A stretch of 64,000 nt of DNA, from positions 124,001 to 188,000 of the forward strand of contig CAJTXR010000001.1 in NCBI GenBank assembly GCA_910584005.1. The letters are read 5' to 3'. Position 1 is the first letter of the stretch. Each line of letters begins with the position of its first letter. The position numbers and the translations under genes were made by a program. Below are positions 43,425 to 51,126 of this stretch, in pieces. The notes beneath the pieces were generated by a model, which was not told the origin of the DNA, did not search any database, and was given only the letters and a program-made list of their open reading frames with translations. Source of the DNA: an uncultured Anaeroplasmataceae bacterium (lineage in GTDB: Bacteria; Bacillota_I; Bacilli_A; Acholeplasmatales; Anaeroplasmataceae).

Positions 43425-44408
43425 ATGGAAGATTTAAAGAATTGGTGTAAAATTATCGAGGATATCATTAATTTAATTGATTTAAGTATAATCCAAGGAG
43501 AATCAGAAACGATTACATTAGAACTGCTTTCTAAGAAATTGGGCTATTCCGAATATTATAGTTCCAGAAAATTTAGGGAAATATCAGGAATGAATTTTAG
43601 AGAATATTTCTGTAAACGGAAACTTTCTTTTGCTTTAAAGGAATTAAGAGATCAAAATTCTAAAATTATTGATATTGCTTTAAAATATGGATTTTCTTCA
43701 CCAGAAGCATTTACTCGAGCTTTTAAGAAGGCCTATGATATAGCTCCAAGTGAATATCGTAAAACTTTAATTCCAGTAGTATTACAAACAATTATAAAGC
43801 CATTTGATTGCTACATAGCTACAGGACAAGATTTAATGTCTGAAGAGAGTAAAAATGAAGTCAAGGTCTATTTTGTACATATCCCAGCCCATAAATTTTT
43901 ACATATCAGGAATTATAATAGTAGAGGTTACTGGGATTTTTGGCAGAAACAAAGTATAATTCAAGGACAGGATTGTGAAACGATTTGTGGGTTTTTAGAT
44001 AGTATAAAAGGAAAACTTGATGATACATTTGGTGCCGAAAATAATTCTTCTAGTGGACAATTAATGGCTTGGATCAATGCTCCAACTGGAAGAATATGCA
44101 ATTGGGGAATTCCTCTAGCAGAGGCATATGGTGTGCGACTTCCTGTCGACTATAATGGCCCCATTCCTCCAAATATGCAGTTGATGGATGTTGCCGAAGG
44201 GGAATACATCGTTTTTGAACATGGTCCTTTTGATATTACAAAGGAAAGTCAAAGTGTAGAGGCAAAGATAGAGGCTGCAATGTTAAATTTTAATTATGAG
44301 GAAGCAGGCTATGCTTTGGATACAAAAGAGGAAAGAGTTTTCTATTTCTTTCATGATCCTAATCGTTTTTGGAAGTACATACGACCCGTCCTAAAAATCA
44401 ATTCGTGA
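43425..44408 (+). CDS. AraC-family regulator with GyrI-like effector domain
   Basis: A 327-aa transcriptional regulator. Two helix-turn-helix units lie in the N-terminal half: LLSKKLGYSEYYSSRKFREI near residues 32-51 and IIDIALKYGFSSPEAFTRAF near 84-103, followed by APSEYRK. The C-terminal half is a GyrI-like/SOUL ligand-binding domain (YFVHIPAHKFLHIRNYNS, then GEYIVFEHGPF), found in regulators that bind drugs or other small ligands. The start at 43425 follows GAGGT. A TATAAT (43389-43394) without a matching -35 lies upstream. Its target is unknown; rnpB follows. Confidence 0.85.
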   Translation: MEDLKNWCKIIEDIINLIDLSIIQGESETITLELLSKKLGYSEYYSSRKFREISGMNFREYFCKRKLSFALKELRDQNSKIIDIALKYGFSSPEAFTRAFKKAYDIAPSEYRKTLIPVVLQTIIKPFDCYIATGQDLMSEESKNEVKVYFVHIPAHKFLHIRNYNSRGYWDFWQKQSIIQGQDCETICGFLDSIKGKLDDTFGAENNSSSGQLMAWINAPTGRICNWGIPLAEAYGVRLPVDYNGPIPPNMQLMDVAEGEYIVFEHGPFDITKESQSVEAKIEAAMLNFNYEEAGYALDTKEERVFYFFHDPNRFWKYIRPVLKINS

Positions 44409-44428
44409 TTTTTAAAAAATGGATTTTC

Positions 44429-44457
44429 TTGTAATTCATAAAGAAAAATGCTATACT
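44429..44457 (+). promoter_or_regulatory. Promoter of rnpB
   Basis: TTGTAA (44429-44434), a 17-bp spacer and TATACT (44452-44457), just before the RNA. Confidence 0.65.
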
Positions 44458-44461
44458 TATA

Positions 44462-44812
44462 AAGGCAGTTGGGTAACTCAAGCCTTTTAATCGGTTAGGA
44501 AAGTCCATGCTAGCACAGTCTGAGATGATTGTAGTGTTTGTGCTTAGCTAAAAAATAAGCTAAGGCATAGAAATATGACGGCAGAAGAAACCTAAGTCCA
44601 TTGGATAGGGTGTATTCTATAACGTGCCACAGAAACGAGTTCTATAGAAATGTAGAAATGAAACGTTGGTAAACCCCTCAAGCTAGAAACCCAAATTTTG
44701 GTAGGGGAGCTTTGGGAGGCGAAATGAAGCTATCCCGAGGGCAAAGAAATTTGCAGATAAATAGTTACCGCCTCACATGAGGTACAGAACATGGCTTATA
44801 GACTGCTAAAAA
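44462..44812 (+). ncRNA. rnpB: RNase P RNA, Bacillus (class B) type
   Basis: Catalytic RNA of RNase P, which matures tRNA 5' ends. Diagnostic pieces are GGAAAGTCCATGCTAGCAC near 44497 (5' half of P4), GACGGCAGAAGAAACC near 44577, GTGCCACAG, GGTAAACCCCTC, AGAAACCCAAATTTTGGTAG near 44683 as in B. subtilis, and the closing ACAGAACATGGCTTATAG near 44784 (3' half of P4). GCAGT near 44465 pairs with ACTGC (44802-44806) as P1. Ends are approximate. It has its own promoter and terminator. Confidence 0.95.
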
Positions 44813-44838
44813 GAGGATTTTTCCTCTTTTTCTTTTTT
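44808..44838 (+). terminator. Intrinsic terminator of rnpB
   Basis: AAAAAGAGGA (44808-44817) pairs with TCCTCTTTTT (44822-44831), followed by CTTTTTT. Confidence 0.85.
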
Positions 44839-44861
44839 GTAAAAAAATGTTTAAAAATGTA

Positions 44862-44890
44862 TTGACATACTATACATTGCATAGTATACT
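44862..44890 (+). promoter_or_regulatory. Promoter of the padR operon
   Basis: Consensus TTGACA (44862-44867), a 17-bp spacer and TATACT (44885-44890). Confidence 0.8.
44866..44888 (+). promoter_or_regulatory. Predicted PadR operator 1, inside the promoter
   Basis: A dyad with half-sites ATACTAT (44867-44873) and ATAGTAT (44881-44887) spans the space between -35 and -10 of the padR promoter. It matches operator 2, read in reverse, at most positions, with a shared TGCATAGTAT core. Binding there would block RNA polymerase, so autorepression is likely. Confidence 0.65.
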
Positions 44891-44927
44891 ATAGGTGAAA
44901 AATAATTTTGTATATTTTTTTAGAGTT

Positions 44928-44950
44928 AATACTATGCATTACACAGTATT
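44928..44950 (+). promoter_or_regulatory. Predicted PadR operator 2, in the leader
   Basis: A dyad with half-sites AATACT (44928-44933) and AGTATT (44945-44950) and inner TG...CA (44935-44943). It lies 12 nt before the padR ATG and downstream of the transcription start. Confidence 0.6.
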
Positions 44951-44961
44951 GGAGTGATGGA

Positions 44962-45273
44962 ATGAATATTCAAATTAAGAAAGGAATTGTGGAGGTTTGT
45001 GTTTTGGCGAGTTTGCGGAAAGAGGCTTCCTATGGATATAAGATTATTAGTGATATTTCTGAATTAATTGAAATATCAGAATCGACATTATATCCGATTT
45101 TGCGAAGGCTTGAAGGACAAAAACTTTTGCGAACCTATACGAAGGATTTTAATGGTAGAACAAGAAAGTATTATGAAATCACTCGGTTAGGAGAAAAGAA
45201 AATTCGTGATTTCTTAGAAGAATGGCGAGATATGGAACGCGTTTATGATTTTATAGTCAGAAAGGGGAAATAA
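44962..45273 (+). CDS. PadR-family transcriptional regulator
   Basis: A 103-aa winged-helix repressor of the short PadR type. The family pattern is clear: KKGIVEVCVLASLRKEASYG near residue 6, then ESTLYPILRRLEGQKLLRTY near 40 and RKYYEITRLGEKKI near 69. ATG 44962 is preceded by GGAGTG; the longer frame starting at 44908 reads through operator 2. It heads an operon with a DUF1700 membrane protein and a DUF4097 exported protein, a common PadR arrangement linked to envelope stress. Two matching dyads at its promoter suggest autoregulation. Confidence 0.93.
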   Translation: MNIQIKKGIVEVCVLASLRKEASYGYKIISDISELIEISESTLYPILRRLEGQKLLRTYTKDFNGRTRKYYEITRLGEKKIRDFLEEWRDMERVYDFIVRKGK

Positions 45274-45274
45274 A

Positions 45275-45889
45275 ATGAGAAAAAGAGAATTTTTAAGAAA
45301 GCTCAATAGTCGGCTAAGTCACTTAGATCGGCAAGAACGAGAAGATATATTAGATTATTACGATGAATTGATTGAAGATTCAATTGATCGTACAGGTAAA
45401 ACAGAAGCAGAGGTCATTTATGATTTAGGAGAACTTGAAGATATTGTGCGAAGAGTTGACCCTTATCATCGTTCAAAAATGAGATATGATGAATATGAAG
45501 AAGATAAGGAGGAAGAGCTTAAAAAAAGAAGTAAACCAAGAAGGAAAGAACAATCTAATGGTTTCTTTAAAACGATATGGCAAGTTATATTAACCATCGT
45601 AAAGGCGATTCTTTTCTTTGCGGTTACCTTTGCATGTATCCTTATTTTTATTTCTGGAATTGCAGCATTTATCGGAGCAATTTATTTTATAATCGTTAGT
45701 GTATTGAACTTTGATGATGGTTTTTCTATTACATTATTTAGGATTGGATTTGGCATTGCAGTGATGGGAGGAACTTGCATTGCAATCCCACTTATCATAA
45801 AGATATTGAAGTGGTTATGGAAGTTAATCCGTGCTTTCTTTAACACTTTATCTGGCAAGAAAAGGAGGAGTTATGCATATGAAAATTAG
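45275..45889 (+). CDS. DUF1700 family membrane protein
   Basis: A 204-aa HAAS-domain-type (DUF1700) protein. The N-terminal soluble part has the signature FLRKLNSRLSHLDRQEREDI near residue 5, then LDYYDELIEDSIDRTGKTEA and LGELEDIVRRV. A charged linker (EEDKEEELKKRSKPRRKEQ) precedes three hydrophobic segments near residues 102-130, 133-150 and 160-180. Members typically sit behind a PadR regulator and before a DUF4097 protein, as here, and may act as an anti-regulator at the membrane. One base separates it from padR. Confidence 0.9.
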   Translation: MRKREFLRKLNSRLSHLDRQEREDILDYYDELIEDSIDRTGKTEAEVIYDLGELEDIVRRVDPYHRSKMRYDEYEEDKEEELKKRSKPRRKEQSNGFFKTIWQVILTIVKAILFFAVTFACILIFISGIAAFIGAIYFIIVSVLNFDDGFSITLFRIGFGIAVMGGTCIAIPLIIKILKWLWKLIRAFFNTLSGKKRRSYAYEN

Positions 45890-46613
45890 AGGGTTTATTA
45901 TTGTAGGAGTACTCCTTTGCCTAGCAGGAGTTGGGATATGTAGTTTTGCAGCAACAAGAGATGATTTTGTATTAGAAGAGGTTTACACTGATCCTAGTTT
46001 AGAAAAAAAAGAATATAACATTCAAAATGTAGATGAAATTACTTATTCTGGTAGTGCAGAAGATTTAGAAATTGTTTATACAGAAGAAGAAAGTAAAATC
46101 ATCTATTATGAGGGCAAATATAAACAATATAAAATTACAGAGGAAGAGGGAAATTTAGTCATTTCTCAGGATTATAAAAATCACTTTTTCAATTTTGCTT
46201 TCTTTAATTTTGGTTCAAGTAAATGCACCATTTATGTAAATCAAGATTTAAAAGAATTGAATATAACGATGAATGCTGGCCAAATGATTCTTACTGATTT
46301 AAACGTTCAGAGCGTATTCGTTGATATAAATGCTGGAAATTCAGTGGTCAATCATTGTACCTTTGAATTATTTAAGGCAGATGTAGATGCGGGGAATATG
46401 AAAGTAAAGAATACTATAGTAAAGGATATGAATATTGATTTTTCAGCAGGAAACTTCAATTTTCATGGTGATATCCTTTCTAGTGCCCATATTTATTTGA
46501 GTGCTGGTCAATTAAAATTGGATTTAATCCGTCAAAAAGAAGAGTATGTACATGTTATATTAGACACAGAAGTCGATGCAGGTAAGGAAACGATTTCGTA
46601 TGGTCGAGCATAA
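45879..46613 (+). CDS. DUF4097 family exported protein
   Basis: A 244-aa protein with an N-terminal signal or anchor helix (IRGFIIVGVLLCLAGVGICS, residues 3-22). A right-handed beta-helix-like domain of repeated strands follows: LNITMNAGQMILTDLNVQS, VFVDINAGNSVVNHC, KADVDAGNMKVKN and MNIDFSAGNFNFHG, repeats of about 20 residues with a recurring AGN/AGQ turn. This is the DUF4097 pattern. The start at 45879 sits 8 nt after AAGGAGGAG. It is the last gene of the PadR operon and should face the outside of the cell. Confidence 0.85.
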   Translation: MKIRGFIIVGVLLCLAGVGICSFAATRDDFVLEEVYTDPSLEKKEYNIQNVDEITYSGSAEDLEIVYTEEESKIIYYEGKYKQYKITEEEGNLVISQDYKNHFFNFAFFNFGSSKCTIYVNQDLKELNITMNAGQMILTDLNVQSVFVDINAGNSVVNHCTFELFKADVDAGNMKVKNTIVKDMNIDFSAGNFNFHGDILSSAHIYLSAGQLKLDLIRQKEEYVHVILDTEVDAGKETISYGRA

Positions 46614-46638
46614 AAACTCAGCATAATGCTGAGTTTTT
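46612..46638 (+). terminator. Intrinsic terminator after the PadR operon
   Basis: AAAAACTCAGCAT (46612-46624) pairs with ATGCTGAGTTTTT (46626-46638), an almost uninterrupted hairpin. Confidence 0.85.
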
Positions 46639-46660
46639 CTTTTCCCTTTGATTTCTAATC

Positions 46661-46689
46661 TTGAAAAATACCTCTTTCTTTGATAGAAT
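46661..46689 (+). promoter_or_regulatory. Promoter of lepA
   Basis: TTGAAA (46661-46666), a 17-bp spacer and TAGAAT (46684-46689) with an extended TGA. Confidence 0.7.
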
Positions 46690-46722
46690 AAAGAAGAATA
46701 AATTTAGATAAGGAGGTTTATC

Positions 46723-48546
46723 ATGAAAGAAATTGAAGAAATGAAGAAGCGACAAAGAATGATTCGGAATTTTTGTATCATCGCTCATATAGATCATGGT
46801 AAATCCACCTTAGCTGATCGAATTTTGGAAATTTGTGAATCCGTTGAAAAAAGACAGATGCAGGAACAACTCCTAGATTCTATGGAATTAGAAAGAGAAC
46901 GTGGAATTACAATTAAACTCAATGCAGTAAGCATGGTATACCACGCTAAAAATGGGTTAGATTATGAGTTTCATTTAATTGACACTCCTGGTCATGTTGA
47001 CTTCACCTATGAGGTTTCTAGAAGTTTAGCTGCGTGTGAAGGGGCAATTTTAGTTGTAGATGCAACTCAAGGTGTGGAAGCTCAAACGCTAGCGAATGTC
47101 TATTTGGCTTTAGATAATAATTTAGAGATTTTACCTTTAATTAATAAAATTGATTTACCTTCAGCTGACCCTGAACGTGCCAAACAAGAAATTGAAGAGG
47201 TTATTGGAATCCCTGCCTATGAAGCTGTTTTAGCCTCTGCAAAGACAGGAGTAGGCGTAGAAGATATCTTAGAGCAGGTGGTAAGCTATATTGCTCCACC
47301 AAGTGGAGATATTTTGGCTCCGACTCGAGCTTTAATTTTTGATTCTGCTTTTGATGCTTACCGTGGTGTAGTTGTACTCGTATGTGTGAAGGAAGGAATT
47401 ATTCGTAAAGGGGATACGATTCAATTTTTAGCTTCTAAAGCTAAATATCAAGTTGTAGAACTTGGCGTTCGAACACCAAAAGAGGTTCAAAGAGAATATT
47501 TAATGGCTGGAGATGTTGGATTTATTACGGCCTCTATAAAAGATATTTCTGATGTCCGAGTTGGTGATACAATTACAACAATTGAACAACAGGCAGTTGA
47601 ACCTTTAGAGGGGTATCGAAAATTAAATCCGATGGTATTTTGTGGATTATACCCAATTGATTCTAAGCAATATACAGATTTAAGAGATGCACTAGATAAA
47701 CTCAAATTATCCGATGCCGCTTTGGTTTTTGAACCTGAAACCTCACAAGCTCTTGGGTTTGGATTCCGCACAGGCTTTTTAGGATTACTTCATATGGATA
47801 TAGTGAAAGAACGAATTTCTAGAGAATTTGGCATAGAATTGATTGCTACTGCCCCATCTGTTTCCTATCATGTTTATTTAACTGATGGATCTATGTTAAA
47901 AATAGATAATCCTAGTGGATTACCAAGTCTTCAAACCATTGACCGCATTGAAGAGCCTTTTGTTCGAGCAACGATTATGTCACCAACAGAATATGTCGGG
48001 GCAGTAATGGATTTGTGTCAGAAAAAAAGAGGAATCTTTATGGATATGGAATATATTGAAGAAACTCGGGTTGTCATTCATTACAATATGCCTTTATTAG
48101 AAATTGTTTTTGATTTTTTTGATAAACTCAAGAGCTATACAAAAGGTTATGCATCTTTTGATTATGAATTGGGAGATTATGAAGCCTCAAAACTTGTGAA
48201 AATGGATATTATGCTTAATGGCGATGTTGTAGATGCATTATCCACAATTGTCCATAAGGATTTTGCATATTCTAGAGGAAAAGTTATCGTTGAAAAATTA
48301 AAAGAAATAATTCCACGACAATTATTTGAAGTTCCTGTTCAAGCCGTAATTAATCATAAAGTAATTGCTAGAAGTGATATTAAAGCGATGCGTAAGGATG
48401 TTTTAGCAAAATGTTATGGAGGGGATATTTCAAGAAAGAAAAAACTTTTAGAAAAACAAAAAGAAGGAAAAAAGAAAATGAAGGCAATTGGGAATGTTGA
48501 AGTTCCACAGGAGGCCTTTTTAGCAATATTATCCACAGAGGATTAA
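46723..48546 (+). CDS. lepA: Elongation factor 4 (LepA)
   Basis: Ribosome-associated GTPase related to EF-G, with roles in translation initiation and 30S biogenesis. The 607-aa protein has G1 [14 protein letters not shown] near residue 19, G2 in [11 protein letters not shown]3 [11 protein letters not shown] near 87 and G4 [10 protein letters not shown] near 140. [20 protein letters not shown] near 343 and the LepA-specific C-terminal domain with [13 protein letters not shown] follow. AAGGAGG precedes the ATG. A HIT-family gene follows after 18 bp. Confidence 0.97.
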   Translation: MKEIEEMKKRQRMIRNFCIIAHIDHGKSTLADRILEICESVEKRQMQEQLLDSMELERERGITIKLNAVSMVYHAKNGLDYEFHLIDTPGHVDFTYEVSRSLAACEGAILVVDATQGVEAQTLANVYLALDNNLEILPLINKIDLPSADPERAKQEIEEVIGIPAYEAVLASAKTGVGVEDILEQVVSYIAPPSGDILAPTRALIFDSAFDAYRGVVVLVCVKEGIIRKGDTIQFLASKAKYQVVELGVRTPKEVQREYLMAGDVGFITASIKDISDVRVGDTITTIEQQAVEPLEGYRKLNPMVFCGLYPIDSKQYTDLRDALDKLKLSDAALVFEPETSQALGFGFRTGFLGLLHMDIVKERISREFGIELIATAPSVSYHVYLTDGSMLKIDNPSGLPSLQTIDRIEEPFVRATIMSPTEYVGAVMDLCQKKRGIFMDMEYIEETRVVIHYNMPLLEIVFDFFDKLKSYTKGYASFDYELGDYEASKLVKMDIMLNGDVVDALSTIVHKDFAYSRGKVIVEKLKEIIPRQLFEVPVQAVINHKVIARSDIKAMRKDVLAKCYGGDISRKKKLLEKQKEGKKKMKAIGNVEVPQEAFLAILSTED

Positions 48547-48564
48547 TAAGAAAAGGAGAAAAAA

Positions 48565-48990
48565 ATGAAAAAAGAAAATTGTCCATATTGTACTTATGGT
48601 GAATCCCTTGCCAAATTTGGTCTTTTGGCATTTGAAACAACGACATCTGAGGTGATTGTTTTTAAGGACCAAACTCATCCTGGAAGAATGATTGTAGCTT
48701 ATAAAAAAGATCATGTAGCTGAAATACAGGATTTAAATGAAAAGGAAAGAAATGCTTTTATGAAAGATGTTGCCGATGTAGCAAGAGCAATTCAAAAGGC
48801 ATATCATCCAAATCGAATCAATTATGGAGCTTATGGTGATACGCTTGGTCACTTGCATTTTCATTTATGTCCTAAATATGAGGGTGAAGCAGAATGGGGA
48901 GGCACCTTTGTTATGAATACTGGAAATTTAAGTGATGATGAGGCCTGTAAGGAAGTTGCCAAGAGAATTATTGAAAATTACGAGGCTTAA
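48565..48990 (+). CDS. HIT family hydrolase/transferase
   Basis: A 141-aa histidine-triad protein acting on nucleotide phosphoesters or phosphoramidates; the true substrate is not known. The N-terminus has CPYCTYG near residue 5, and the HIT motif is HLHFHLCPKYEG near residue 93. GAYGDTLGHLHF and WGGTFVMNTGNLS are typical of the group. AAAGGAG precedes the ATG. It is probably co-transcribed with lepA and ended by the hairpin at 49011. Confidence 0.9.
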   Translation: MKKENCPYCTYGESLAKFGLLAFETTTSEVIVFKDQTHPGRMIVAYKKDHVAEIQDLNEKERNAFMKDVADVARAIQKAYHPNRINYGAYGDTLGHLHFHLCPKYEGEAEWGGTFVMNTGNLSDDEACKEVAKRIIENYEA

Positions 48991-49010
48991 ATTTGTTGGA
49001 TTTTCCTATA

Positions 49011-49031
49011 AAAAAGGGGAATCCTTTTTTA
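49011..49031 (+). terminator. Intrinsic terminator after the HIT gene
   Basis: AAAAAAGG pairs with CCTTTTTT around a short loop (about 49011-49031), followed by a T-rich stretch. Confidence 0.65.
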
Positions 49032-49046
49032 TATTTTTATTTTTTC

Positions 49047-49075
49047 TTGTGTCTTTTTAAAAAATGGTGTATACT
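49047..49075 (+). promoter_or_regulatory. Promoter of the TPP riboswitch and thiT
   Basis: TTGTGT (49047-49052), a 17-bp spacer and TATACT (49070-49075), just before the riboswitch. Confidence 0.65.
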
Positions 49076-49085
49076 AAATATGTCA

Positions 49086-49165
49086 TATTAAGGGGAGGCG
49101 AAAGCCTGAGAGGATAAGGATCTACCCTTAACCTGATCTAGGTAATGCTAGCGTAGGGAATAATA
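49086..49165 (+). promoter_or_regulatory. TPP (thi-box) riboswitch
   Basis: Classical THI element: AGGGGAGGCGAAAGCCTGAG (49090-49109) with the CTGAGA core, TACCCTTAACCTGATCTAGG (49123-49142), then TAATGCTAGCGTAGGGAA, the conserved 3' domain. TATTA (49086-49090) pairs with TAATA (49161-49165) as P1. It binds thiamine diphosphate and should lower expression of thiT when TPP is abundant, probably through the terminator at 49208-49228. Confidence 0.95.
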
Positions 49166-49207
49166 TGAAGAGGTTTTTTATATATCTCATCAATATTCTT
49201 TTTAAGC

Positions 49208-49228
49208 ATGTCCTAGCGGACATTTTTT
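49208..49228 (+). terminator. Riboswitch-controlled terminator before thiT
   Basis: ATGTCC (49208-49213) pairs with GGACAT (49218-49223) around TAGC, followed by six T residues, 21 nt before thiT. CCTAG (49212-49216) could instead pair with CTAGG (49138-49142) of the riboswitch, giving an antiterminator. Confidence 0.75.
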
Positions 49229-49248
49229 ATTTTAAAAAGGAGAAAAAT

Positions 49249-49959
49249 ATGAAAAGAGAAAAATTTTCAACAAGAGTGCTAGCTGAAGTAGCAATTTTTG
49301 CCGCATTAGCTTTTGCACTTGACGCACTTCAAGGTGGAATTTGGAGAGGTGTGTTCTTTAATGGTGGTTCCATTGGATTTGCTATGGTGCCCATCTTTTT
49401 GATTGGCTATCGAAGAGGTCTTTTACCAGGCATTTTATGTGGAGGAATTGTAAGTCTAGTTCAAATGCTTGGTGGTATCTATGTAATTAACGCAACAACC
49501 TTTGAAAATTCATTTATGCGAATTATGGGTCCTTTTTTCCAAATTCTATTGGATTATGTTCTTGCCTATACTGTGGTAGGAATATCTGGAGCTTTTGCTT
49601 CTAAATATGCAAATGGAAAAACGATGGGGCAAAAGTTGATGTGGATTGTCATTGGAACGGTTTTTGCAAGTCTTTTGAAGTATGCCTGTCATGTTGTTGC
49701 CGGAGGTGTATTTTGGCTATCTGCATCTATAGAAGATGCTGCTTCCTTTATGGGTGTAAAATCAATTAGCTGGGGATATTCTTTCCTATATAATGGAGCT
49801 TATTGTATACCAAATACGATTTTATGTACGGGTACAATGCTAGTTATTGCTCGGTTTTATGGTCAATTTTTGGTTCCTAGTGTAACATCAAAAAAAGAAA
49901 AGGTAGAAGATTCAATTGAAACGGAGGTAAATTTAAATGAAGAACCTGAAAAAAAATAG
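49249..49959 (+). CDS. thiT: Thiamine transporter ThiT (ECF substrate-binding subunit)
   Basis: S component of an energy-coupling-factor importer that binds thiamine at high affinity; the shared EcfA/EcfT module is not in the window. The 236-aa protein has about six hydrophobic segments. It opens with VLAEVAIFAALAFALDALQ near residue 12, and thiamine-site-like aromatic residues lie in GGIWRGVFFNGGSIGFAMVP and ISWGYSFLYNGAYCIPNT. GGAGAAAAAT precedes ATG 49249; the upstream frame extension reads through the riboswitch terminator and is rejected. The TPP riboswitch supports the assignment. Confidence 0.93.
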   Translation: MKREKFSTRVLAEVAIFAALAFALDALQGGIWRGVFFNGGSIGFAMVPIFLIGYRRGLLPGILCGGIVSLVQMLGGIYVINATTFENSFMRIMGPFFQILLDYVLAYTVVGISGAFASKYANGKTMGQKLMWIVIGTVFASLLKYACHVVAGGVFWLSASIEDAASFMGVKSISWGYSFLYNGAYCIPNTILCTGTMLVIARFYGQFLVPSVTSKKEKVEDSIETEVNLNEEPEKK

Positions 49960-50371
49960 TGAAATTGTAAAACGATGGATTTTAGTAGGCTTATCTTTAT
50001 TTATCCTTGCAATATCAATAGCTTTTATCGCTTTAAGTTTTGGCTATGCAGATGATGGCTATGGAACAGATATTTCCTTTAATATGGATTATGTCGTATT
50101 CCTATTATGTGGAATTGCAATGCTATGTTATAGTATCTATAGTGTAATTGGATATTATAAGAATAAAAATTTGAAAATGGCGTATTATAGTGCTTTTGGA
50201 GTTATTTCTGTTTTACTTGCTTTTTATCCATTGGGTGTATTTTTTAAGGCAATGTCTAAACATAAGCCCTTTTTAGAGTATCAAGAGTACTTATATATTG
50301 GCATTTTAGGGATTGGACTGATTGCTTATTTATTATTTCAATTTTTATCTGATCAACAAACAGAAGAATAA
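49937..50371 (+). CDS. Unknown membrane protein co-transcribed with thiT
   Basis: A 144-aa protein with four predicted membrane helices near residues 13-34, 48-70, 82-105 and 119-138. The first loop is Asp- and Gly-rich (GYADDGYGTDISFN). I do not recognise a family. It overlaps the end of thiT by 23 bp, with GGAGGT upstream of the ATG, so it lies under the same TPP riboswitch. A role linked to thiamine is suggested by context only. Confidence 0.65.
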   Translation: MKNLKKNSEIVKRWILVGLSLFILAISIAFIALSFGYADDGYGTDISFNMDYVVFLLCGIAMLCYSIYSVIGYYKNKNLKMAYYSAFGVISVLLAFYPLGVFFKAMSKHKPFLEYQEYLYIGILGIGLIAYLLFQFLSDQQTEE

Positions 50372-50375
50372 AAAT

Positions 50376-50406
50376 AAAAAAGTGATTCATTATGAATCAC
50401 TTTTTT
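50376..50406. terminator. Bidirectional terminator between the thiT operon and mscL
   Basis: AAAAAAGTGATTCAT (50376-50390) pairs perfectly with ATGAATCACTTTTTT (50392-50406). T runs on both strands serve both convergent genes. Confidence 0.9.
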
Positions 50407-50992
50407 ATTCTGTAGAGTCTTTTTTTGTTCTCTTTTTAGGAGGTTCAGGTTTTTTAAGACTATCCCTAATTTCTTCTAATAATTCTACAACTGGATCCTT
50501 CACAGGTTCTATAACCTCCTCAGGAGCCTCTTCAACAACTGGCTCAAGAGCTTCGGTTTCAGCCTCTTTATCAGCCTTTGCTTTTTCTTCTAGTTCCTTT
50601 CTCTTTTTGCCTAAATACGTAACCACCTTTAAAATGATGAACAACGTTAAAGCAATGAAGAAGAAGTTCAAAATAGATTCAATAAAAGCACTCCAATCAA
50701 TATAGTTCAAAACGGTATATCCTTTTCCATTTGGTCCTAAAATGATTGCGTCAGCTGCAGTATTTGTGGTAGCGAGCTTTGAATTTGGTAAAATCGTATA
50801 AAGACCGGACTCCATTCCTGGAATATAAGATAACGCCCAGTTGACTACTGGCATAAGAATTTGTTTATTTAATGTTGTAACAATGGTATTAAATGCTCCA
50901 CCAATAATTACACCGACAGCCATATCTAAAATATTCCCTCTTGTAATGAAACTTTTAAATTCCTGAATTAATTTTTTCAATTTTTCCACCAC
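50405..50992 (-). CDS. mscL: Large-conductance mechanosensitive channel MscL
   Basis: Pentameric membrane channel that opens under osmotic downshock. The 195-aa protein has the conserved N-terminus EFKSFITRGNILDMAVGVII near residues 11-30, the first pore helix, then a second helix near residues 106-128 (FFFIALTLFIILKVVTYLG). At 195 aa it exceeds the usual 130-150 aa, because of a longer periplasmic loop (about residues 50-100) and a charged C-terminal tail of about 65 residues rich in Glu, Lys and Pro. The promoter at 51003-51031 is on the - strand. Confidence 0.94.
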   Translation of the reverse strand: MVEKLKKLIQEFKSFITRGNILDMAVGVIIGGAFNTIVTTLNKQILMPVVNWALSYIPGMESGLYTILPNSKLATTNTAADAIILGPNGKGYTVLNYIDWSAFIESILNFFFIALTLFIILKVVTYLGKKRKELEEKAKADKEAETEALEPVVEEAPEEVIEPVKDPVVELLEEIRDSLKKPEPPKKRTKKDSTE

Positions 50993-51002
50993 CCTCTACT
51001 TA

Positions 51003-51031
51003 ATTATAGTCAAAGTGACAATATTTGTAAA
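51003..51031 (-). promoter_or_regulatory. Promoter of mscL
   Basis: On the - strand, TTTACA (51026-51031), a 17-bp spacer and TATAAT (51003-51008). Confidence 0.7.
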
Positions 51032-51089
51032 GGCAATCTTTCTTTTTCCTGATTTTCTTTAATTTTTTTCTATGGAATCCCCATATTTA

Positions 51090-51098
51090 TGGTATAAT
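51090..51098 (+). promoter_or_regulatory. Extended -10 promoter of the amidohydrolase operon
   Basis: TG-G-TATAAT at 51090-51098 without a clear -35, 28 nt before the amidohydrolase start. Confidence 0.55.
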
Positions 51099-51126
51099 AA
51101 AAAAAAGCGTTGTTGGAGGAAGAACA

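Noticed and set aside
48380-48646. Several - strand open frames over lepA and its flank
   Set aside because: Low-complexity shadows of AT-rich coding DNA; they have no Shine-Dalgarno or domain.
50322-50705. 127-aa Ser-rich + strand frame over mscL
   Set aside because: Complement of the Glu/Lys-rich MscL tail; Ser-rich composition is a typical antisense artefact.
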